From NCBI GenBank assembly GCA_002284615.2, contig MU069533.1, forward strand, positions 573,524 through 587,360: DNA of 13,837 bases. Direction: 5' to 3'. The notes beneath the pieces were generated by a model, which had not been told where the DNA came from, did not search any database, and was given only the letters and a program-made list of their open reading frames with translations. The position numbers and the translations under genes were made by a program. This DNA comes from Dunaliella salina (Eukaryota > Chlorophyta > Chlorophyceae > Chlamydomonadales > Dunaliellaceae). Shown one piece after another: positions 8,246-13,837 of this stretch (position 1 is its first letter; every line of letters begins with the position of its first letter).

Positions 8246-9287
8246 CCTTCCTCAGCGACGCATGCACCTATTAGTCCTTGCTATAAAAACAATGCTCTGT
8301 CCTTGTGTCTTCAAAGAACTTGATTTCTATTAGGTGCACATGGCGTTCATTTGCAAAGTTCATGGGGTTGCCTCATGCGGCTAGTTCTGGTGGTCCTCCG
8401 TGAGGAGCTGCACAAAGTGTGATAAGAATGGGTAGGAGGAACATTGTTAGAAGTATGTTTGGCATTTAAAGGGAAGATCAAAACAACGTCTGGTCGACTG
8501 GACTTGAGCCTTTTCCCCTCTGGAAGGTTACGAGGGAAGAAGTAAGTAGGTAAAGTTCTGTTTGAGGCATGTGTAGGGAGTTGGAGGTTGTGTTGAGCAA
8601 GCTTAAAATCGCTTCCTATGTCTGTGTATACTAGGCCTGCCCCTACAGGGCAATTGTTGAGGGCTTTTGTAACCATTCTGCCTGCAATATTATGGCGTTC
8701 AGTTCTCATGTTGGAGATGATGTGGTTTTGGCAGCCTGAGAGCATGTGTAGTGCGCTGTCCAAATGATGGCAGCCTGGGAGGGGGCAATATGGATCAGTT
8801 GACCTTTTAAAACGTACTGCATGTTTTTGGTTGTAGAGGGTGCCTGTGCGGTACTGCAGGATGGTACGCTTCATGGGTACAGAAATGTCGGCGAAGATTG
8901 GGGAGATAGGTGAGCTTGTGGATCCACATCCCATCCGTATGGGTGATGGACCCCTAGATGTGCCTGCAGCATGCACTCTTTCTTCCTCGGCTAACCAGAA
9001 AATAATTGGAAATGGATTTCCACCAGGACCTGCACCAGGGTTTTCGGTGTCTGCCACACAGTTCTGGGCTTGCTCTGCTTGGTGCTTTGCAATAGCATTT
9101 GCACATGCATTTCTAGCAATGCCAGCATGGGACATCACTTTGCAAATTCGAATTTTGGTATGGAAGTCTCCAATGAGTGTTGAAATCATTTTAAGGACGT
9201 CTCCTTGGATATGCCTCTGATGTCTTTCAGGATAGAGAAGCTGTTTATGTATTTGACAGAGGTGAGGCTGTCTGATGCAATACCTGC
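8245..9287 (-). pseudogene. Element A: RNase H second half, CCHC knuckle and restriction-like endonuclease motifs
   Basis: The frame from 9287 continues the RNase H fold (ASDSL, then KVMSHAGIARNACANAIAK, about 9150-9080), with a frameshift near 9230. The last catalytic Asp, usually NExAD, is Asn here (NACAN). CPLPGC and HMLSGC form a C-x4-C-x7-H-x4-C knuckle (8787-8731). RPD is at 8496-8488. After a frameshift close to TGA 8349-8347, HLIEIKFFEDT places E-x-K at 8327-8319. D...(E)xK after a CCHC matches the PD-(D/E)XK-type endonuclease of early-branching LINEs. Two stop codons follow EDTRTEHCFYSKD, before HASLRKV near the element B junction. Confidence 0.65.
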
Positions 9288-9296
9288 ATATTTGGT
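9288..9296. repeat. Target site duplication, left copy
   Basis: ATATTTGGT precedes the left terminal repeat of the hAT-like element. The identical copy at 9950-9958 follows the right end. Confidence 0.85.
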
Positions 9297-9949
9297 CAGA
9301 GGTGGGCAACGAAGGCCTCAAAAAGGGGCAATTTTGAAATGTTTACCGAGCAAGTTGCCCCCAACTGGCAAGCTTCAAATTTAGTTTCAAAATGTAGCTC
9401 CACCTGTTCACACACCTAAGCTTGAAACTTGCCAGTTGGGAGCAACCTGCCTAATTGGCCGCGGCGTGAACCTTACTTTTTGACACCCAACTGCTACATC
9501 CGACCAGCCACTTTACCAAATTGGGTGCTTTTTAATGATTTGGTGTCCTTGAACCAAAAAATGTTATTGCAAAAAAAATGGAGTGAAAAGACCCAGTGGT
9601 TGGTCAGATACTTAATTTCAGCCATTTCCATTAAAAAAATTCCAGCACTAGGGAGGGTGCCAAAAAGGTCAATTTTTGTTCTCCTTCATTCCCACTTTTG
9701 AGTATGCAGAATGTTAGCATATTATATAAGGGTTATCAATAAAATATTTTGGGGGTGAAAATGGTCCCAGGGTGGAGCTGTGGGCCATTTTAGGGTGATC
9801 TGAGGGCAGGAGAGTAATCTAGGTCAACCGATTTTCGTCACTTTTTGGTGAAAGTTTTTATTTATATTTTAATGGTTGGCCTGGTCAGGTTTGGAAAATA
9901 TAGGCGGGAAAGAACATTTTCAGGAATTTGGGCCCGTTGCCCACCTCTG
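9297..9949. mobile_element. 653-bp non-autonomous hAT-like DNA transposon
   Basis: The 15-bp ends are perfect inverted repeats: CAGAGGTGGGCAACG at 9297-9311 and its complement at 9935-9949. The start CAGAGGTGGGCAA is typical of hAT-superfamily termini. It is flanked by the direct repeat ATATTTGGT (9288-9296 and 9950-9958), a 9-bp target duplication; hAT normally gives 8 bp, so one base may be chance. It has no transposase frame. It sits exactly within the RNase H segment of element A, so it inserted after that element. The interior holds a strong subterminal inverted repeat on the left side. Confidence 0.9.
9354..9446. repeat. Subterminal inverted repeat in the hAT-like element
   Basis: 9354-9378 and 9422-9446 are inverted copies of a 25-bp sequence around CCCAACTGGCAAG, with two mismatches and a 43-bp loop. 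The arm begins GTTGC, like the inner part of the terminal repeat. Subterminal repeats are often transposase binding sites. Its presence on only one side is unusual. Confidence 0.75.
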
Positions 9950-9958
9950 ATATTTGGT
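9950..9958. repeat. Target site duplication, right copy
   Basis: ATATTTGGT follows the right terminal repeat of the hAT-like element and matches 9288-9296 exactly. Confidence 0.85.
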
Positions 9959-10671
9959 GATGATAGCAGCAGCAATTGCTGCGCAGCATGCTAATTCAGC
10001 TTCAGTTATGGTTTTTGTAATCCCGGCACCGTTTGGATCTACAAGATTCTACTCTGAGGGGACGGGCAGTGGGCGCCTGCTCCAATTTTTTGCTTACCAT
10101 TATGGACAAGGCAGCTGCCATCTGTGTATGCCCATGTTCTCCAATCAGCAACTTTGAGAGTGAAAATAGCATTGGATGGGCTGGGCACCAAGTCTGTATC
10201 TTGCATAATCATGTGTGAGTTTCTAGGGTGCTTGGAGACGTGTTGTTTGCCACATGGGAGGCGTTCCAGTTTATTGAAATTTGGCATGTGAGCATTCTGC
10301 ATAGGATATAGGACAGGGTGGCTGCTGACACTCTTGAGCTTCCACTCTGCGGCTTCTTTCAATCCTTTTTTCAGGCCCTGTAGCCAGTCTTTGTTATGGT
10401 TGTAAAGATGGATTCGAGCTGCAGTGTTCCAGACAGCAAATATACGAAGGTCCCAAGTATGCTTAGGTAAAGGTGTCTCTGGGTTGGGGCAGGATTGAGG
10501 GGCACTGTAATTAAGTTTTTCGCGAGGTATGGTTCCAAATTTGTAAAAGAGGTGGGGGTCGGCAGTGAAAAGTTGTTGGACTATCAATTTACAGACAGGA
10601 ATTCTGGGAAGGCACAGACCTGATGTACTCCAAACTGTTCTGGGATAAATCCCTGGTCTCAGATATATCAA
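9959..10671 (-). pseudogene. Element A: pre-RNase H region and RNase H first half
   Basis: A 210-codon open frame on the - strand (10671-10039) contains a conserved-looking segment (DLRIFAVWNTAARI, KDWLQGLKKGLKEAAEWKL) and ends with the RNase H opening motif YTDGSC (about 10131-10111) and KIGAG. A one-base frameshift near 10050 moves the domain to the frame reading GAGITKTITEAELA, which supplies the second catalytic residue (AEL). The reading then runs into the hAT-like insertion. Without that insert and one copy of its target duplication, it would continue IITKYAGIASDSL. Confidence 0.75.
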
Positions 10672-10674
10672 GAG

Positions 10675-11302
10675 CTATATAAATGATATCAGGTTCACAC
10701 ACAGAGTTAAGGTCCTGCACACAAGTACAGAGCTGCACCAGCCAGGCCTGCATTCCACTAAAAGTTTGGAGTAGGGGTTGGTTATCATGTCCTTATTCCA
10801 AGCCGGAAGGAACATGAATATAGCAGTGGCCTCTGTGCTGAGAATGGCAGAGTAAATGGCATGTTGCAAAGCTTGGGTCATGATTCCCTCGTCATAAACG
10901 GGATGGCAGACTGAGAAGCCTGAGAATTTGGATGAGAAGGCATTATGCATGGCACCAAAAAGAGTGTCTCGGGAGTCTGCACTCCAATAATCCTGGTATT
11001 GTGGGTTGTGGTCTAGTGGGGAGGCCGGTTTTTCTTGGGTTACCAATTTTGAAAGGCAGTATGAATGTGAGTTGGAAGGGCTCTTAAAAAAGAGTCTTTG
11101 ATCTTCTTGCTAGAGTACTTTCTTTCAAGCGCGGATTTGTGGGAAAGGAGTCCTTGCAGCTCATTAGCAAAGTTGCCTGGAGCTGGTGGAATTTCCTCGT
11201 GCATTCCAGCAAGCTTGGCCCCATTAAAAGCCCCTGTAGAGGATTAGGAAGCGGTTTTGGGATGTCATACCAACACATTTGCCTTGCGTATCGTATATGC
11301 AA
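10675..11302 (-). pseudogene. Element A: region resembling the PCIF1-type adenine methyltransferase domain
   Basis: Two frames on the - strand (11302-11084 and 11046-10675) lie between the linker and RNase H. The second reads YWSADSRDTLFGAMHNAF, GFSVCHPVYDE, then ALQHAIYSA and IFMFLPAW. The order FG (10959-10951), then an N/H-P-aromatic motif (here HPVYDE, 10905-10888), then a helix and a hydrophobic strand ending in P and W recalls the PCIF1 domain (Pfam family named for its WW-linked methyltransferase core, NPPF motif). The NPPF residues are not kept, so even if homologous it would not be active. This is from pattern memory and needs a profile search. Confidence 0.35.
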
Positions 11303-12000
11303 GCCATGTGCGCCACGTATATTTCTGGGAGAATGAGGGGGGATGGAGTAGGAGGGGAATGGCTGTGGGATCCTGTGTCTGATGGTGCTGGATGAGGGGC
11401 TTGCTGGTCCGTGTACTTCACAAGGTCAACCTCGCACAGCCAATTTGTCATGTGCCTGTAGGTTTTATGTCTGCTTGTGGATTAGTGGGGTTTGTATCAA
11501 ATGTGATTTTGTTGCGCAGTCCTGTGTCCAATCTCTAGAGATCTGCTGCCATACATTGGTTTCATTAGGTTTTTTTAAAGCCCTGTCCTTCAAGATTTGA
11601 GAGGGTAGAATCTGCTGTGAAGTGGAGTGCCTTTGTGGGAGTGATGTTGAGTGTGGCATTGGAGCGAGTTCTTTTGCTGAGTGGCTCCACCAGCGATTGC
11701 ATATCCATTACATTTGAAACTTGTTGTGTTCCAGGATAACTAATGGGCGTAGGATGGTTGACTGCACGTCCGAGGCGGCGTCCGCTGTGTTCATGGGTGT
11801 AGGGAGATGTGGAACGAGGCTGTGGCGGTGGCACTTCTTGAGTGGGGGGGATGAAGCTGGGTTGGGGGTTTGCTTGTTAGAAAATCTGGGTGTGGGGAGG
11901 CTGTTCCCCACCCATGCTGGTGTTGGTAAGGCTGCTCGCATGAGTGTTGTTGATACGACAATAAACTGGAAGGGTATTTGCTTCAGTGTTTTTGTAGGCA
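11303..12000 (-). pseudogene. Element A: proline-rich linker
   Basis: The - strand frames here (12001-11708, 11834-11565, 11451-11224) are rich in P, S and T and overlap one another, as expected of a low-complexity linker broken by frameshifts. I recognise no domain. It connects the post-RT segment to the PCIF1-like region. Confidence 0.4.
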
Positions 12001-12945
12001 ATGATCTTTTGGATTGAGGATGTGTTCAGTTCTTGTCGTGGAGCAAGGTTGACAAGATCTGCCAGCCTGTCAGGTGCTATTTTGCATTTGGTGTTGACCT
12101 TGGGGTGTTCAGCCTGGAGCTGAGAAACTGAGATGACGTGAGTCTTGCGCGAAGATGTAAGCTCACGTGGCCCGCTGATTCCATATTCAGCAGGGGTTGC
12201 ATAATCTAGGTGATGAGAGTAGGGAGCTGGTGAGGAGGTGGTTTGTGCAAGGTGAGGGCTTCACAAATGTGCTCTAATTCCTCCTTGAACACACTAGTGC
12301 CATTTTTCATAAGATGGAGCTTGCTGGAATGCACGCTTGTCAGCTGGCGGGCGCGCATGTTATAGTTCACCTGACGTTTTATGTGCAGATTTGTTCCTTC
12401 TCGTTTGGTGAGGCAGGTTTCAGATAGAGTATGAAGGGTCTGTTTGTTTAGTGAGAAGTTTGAGGCTAACTGTGCGGTGTCTTACTGAGGGGTCCTCAAG
12501 TAGCTGGAAGAGAGATAAAAAGCCTCGCGTCTATGGTACTCTACACAGATTGAAGTGCGTCCTAGTCTAAAATTATCAGAATCTTCAAGGACCAATGCTG
12601 CAGCTGTGCTTTTCCAGAGTTTGTATTCGTGTTTGACCATTCTGTCTATCATGGTGTCCCAGATGATAAGGTCAGTAGGGGTGCAGGGAGTTACTGCAAA
12701 AGAGTATGCAAGGCTAGGGATTATGGCTGTGCGGACTATGTTTAGCACTTGGCTGGGGATGCATAGGATGCGTCATGATTATCTAACTTATTTTTGAGGC
12801 TACAAGTCATATGCTGAATTGCTGAATATGGCGGTTGTAAAGATTTTGTTCATTCGATTGGGGCTGCCTAATCAAATAAGTTAGACTCTCTGCTGTCCCC
12901 CATGTATTGCCCGATGTGAGGAGAATTGGACAAGCACAGGGCAGG
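12001..12945 (-). pseudogene. Element A: RT C-terminal (thumb) region, truncated
   Basis: The clearest part is VLNIVRTAIIPSLAYSFAV, TPCTPTDLIIWDTMIDRMVK and HEYKLWKS (12745-12600), a conserved post-RT segment of LINEs. It is followed by SICVEYHRREAFYLSSSYL and a TAA at 12484-12482. The same frame then runs on through NYNMRARQLTSVHSSKLHL to TAG near 12215. A shifted frame gives YGISGPRELTSSRKTHVIS. Upstream, 12945-12780 may be further RT sequence (TSGNTWGTAESLTYL in another frame), with stops at about 12835, 12790 and 12770. The RT palm is absent: the element ends where the upstream tail copy begins. Confidence 0.6.
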
Positions 12946-13375
12946 AAAAGAAATGAAAAACTACAGAGAAACTCTCCCTACATCAATTAAAGAAAAGGAG
13001 ACACGTTGGCTCAAAAGAGCCGTGAGTTCCCGCCACCGCAAGATTAGAGCCGGAAGAGGCCAATGAGGACCTGGAGGGTTGCTAGAAGCACTACTAGCCT
13101 AGTAGGCTCTAAAACCTGGCTGTGAGATGTACTCTTTTTTCTCAAAAGCGCGTCTAGTGGGAACAAGTTTGTGGGCATAATGAACTGAACGGGCATGGAG
13201 TTTTTACGTTGGTGGTTGAGACCTAGTTTATGAATTGATTAAGCGTATGCTCAACATAACACGTCCCACCAACGCCCGGGATAATAGGATGAATTGTGAA
13301 AGCTTCTGCACTAATACGCTCACGGACATCTGCATGCTGCTGCTGTGCTGCGTCCAGCTTTTTTTTTTTTGAGGC
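12945..13375 (-). mobile_element. C-terminal tail and 3' UTR of a second element A family copy
   Basis: On the - strand, after a run of 12 A (T at 13359-13370), a frame reads LDAAQQQHADVRERISAEAF and PGVGGTCYVEHTLNQFIN. It then continues with frameshifts through LGLNHQR and LHARSVHYAHKLVPTRRAFE to SNPPGPHWPLP. The 3' UTR (reverse complement of 12950-13040) matches 5582-5680 and the intron 2 fragment. The frame ahead of the A-run (GEDSLKK) may continue the EDTR segment, but beyond about 13380 the sequence is unrelated. This copy keeps the roughly 30 residues that are missing between 8245 and 5888. Confidence 0.65.
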
Positions 13376-13734
13376 TGTCTTCCCCTACAGCACAACCCCT
13401 CCCCGTACGGGGGGTCCAAGGGGGCTCCAAGGGGGGTGTCCACGGGGGCTTGTTGGCTTACGGGGGCCCGCGAATTCGGAACACTGCTAAATTGCACTGG
13501 GACTTGTCCTCCGCCCCGGCCTGTTCAGCATTCTTTAACAAACCTATATGTTCACTGGCCCATTGCCTTATTGGCGGTAGGGAGGCGGGACGAATACGTA
13601 GATAGCCAGCTGGACAGGGGGCCAACCTGATGATTCTCATACTTCTAATAACTCATAATGTTTAAAGAAAATATTATATTGCACTAGTCAGACAGTTCAG
13701 TCAAACTGCACCAGGTTACCACAGACCAAACAAT
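13376..13734. other. Non-genic stretch with a G-run cluster (13409-13466)
   Basis: Five G runs of 5-6 bases (13409-13414, 13420-13424, 13431-13436, 13444-13448, 13462-13466) are spaced by 5, 6, 7 and 13 bases. The first four form a quasi-tandem TCCAA-spaced repeat and fit a G-quadruplex pattern. Frames on both strands are open across it but low-complexity (G/P-rich), and I do not call a gene. The rest, to 13734, shows no recognised feature. Confidence 0.5.
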
Positions 13735-13837
13735 ATGGAAGACCCGCACGGGAGTGTGCGTGCCTTCTTTCATGAAACGATTGACTGGCCTAACGAATGT
13801 AAGCAAATGGATATCGCTGTTGAGTATTGCGTTGACC
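13735..13837 (+). CDS. Possible start of a protein-coding exon, cut by the window edge
   Basis: From ATG 13735 the frame reads MEDPHGSVRAFFHETIDWPN and stays open for 34 codons to the last base. Composition is balanced and not repeat-like. The frame is also open upstream to about 13666, after a TAA, so it could instead be an internal exon. I do not recognise the protein. The length is too short to exclude chance. Confidence 0.25.
   Translation, partial: MEDPHGSVRAFFHETIDWPNECKQMDIAVEYCVD

Larger units (their letters stand above)
5582..12945 (-). mobile_element. Element A: decayed, 5'-truncated LINE with RNase H and restriction-like endonuclease motifs, interrupted twice
   Basis: Reading down the - strand: RT C-terminal region (12775-12482), linker, PCIF1-like region (11302-10675), RNase H (split by a hAT-like insert), CCHC knuckle (8787-8731), RPD and EIK endonuclease motifs (8496-8488 and 8327-8319), then, after an inserted second LINE, a C-terminal tail and 3' UTR (5888-5582). 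A CCHC followed by RPD...(E)xK is the layout of restriction-like-endonuclease LINEs such as R2, CRE and green-algal Dualen/RandI. The RT palm and everything N-terminal to it are absent. Frameshifts and stops in most domains show it is inactive. That 12945-8245 and 5888-5582 are one element is inferred from tail homology with the copy at 12945-13375. Confidence 0.65.

Noticed and set aside
7136..8333. Several + strand frames (7136-7369, 7617-7844, 7666-7869, 8055-8333)
   Set aside because: All are antisense to element B reverse transcriptase motifs or to the element A/B junction on the - strand.
8265..8337. Near inverted repeat (CACCTATTAG / CTATTAGGTGCAC) near the element A/B junction, as a transposon end
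   Set aside because: The arms are short, the right arm lies inside the HLIEIK coding segment of element A, and no duplication flanks it.
8840..9220. 126-codon + strand frame
   Set aside because: It is the antisense shadow of the element A RNase H/CCHC frame on the - strand.
11721..12017. 98-codon + strand frame rich in G and V
   Set aside because: It is antisense to the proline-rich linker of element A and has no independent support.
12782..12885. Perfect 12-bp inverted repeat (TCTAACTTATTT) enclosing 104 bp, as a possible tiny transposon
   Set aside because: No target duplication flanks it, and the enclosed sequence can be read as a degraded part of the element A RT region, so chance is likelier.

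Overview
The window reads as nuclear DNA of a photosynthetic eukaryote, most likely a green alga. The evidence is a multi-exon gene with GT-AG introns, a telomere-type motif of the TTTAGGG class, a TGTAA-type poly(A) signal, and LINE retrotransposon remnants whose signatures I associate, from memory only, with green-algal genomes. No bacterial gene organisation, tRNA, rRNA or CRISPR is visible. Species cannot be assigned from the sequence.

Layout. (1) 30-3859, + strand: one spliced gene of 12 exons with continuous phase (1914 coding nt, 637 residues). It encodes a secreted, probably GPI-anchored protein with three fasciclin (FAS1) domains. Its introns hold unusual structures: a run of perfect palindromes in intron 1, a retrotransposon 3'-end fragment and a perfect hairpin in intron 2, and a 102-bp imperfect duplication in intron 4. 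(2) 3860-5580: 3' UTR and gene-free DNA. It contains a telomere-motif hairpin (4113-4147), a 24-bp tandem repeat array (4425-4634), a G-quadruplex-type tract (4699-4728) and about 850 bp of AT-rich sequence without recognisable genes. (3) 5582-12945, - strand: a nested pile of dead transposable elements. (4) 12945-13375: the 3' tail of another copy of the same LINE family. (5) 13376-13837: a G-run cluster, then a possible partial reading frame reaching the window edge.

The nested region is the most interesting part. The host (element A) is a decayed, 5'-truncated LINE. Its remaining order on the - strand is reverse-transcriptase C-terminal region, linker, a stretch resembling the PCIF1-type adenine-methyltransferase domain, RNase H, CCHC zinc knuckle, a restriction-like endonuclease pattern (RPD...EIK), and a C-terminal tail with 3' UTR. 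A 653-bp non-autonomous hAT-like DNA transposon (9297-9949) with 15-bp perfect terminal inverted repeats and a 9-bp target duplication splits the RNase H domain. A second, different LINE fragment (element B, about 8245-5888, with RT motifs including FADD) splits element A between its endonuclease motif and its tail. Two more copies of element A's 3' end lie in the window, one directly upstream in head-to-tail order and one inside intron 2 of the FAS1 gene. All LINE reading frames carry frameshifts and stops, so only the FAS1 gene looks functional.
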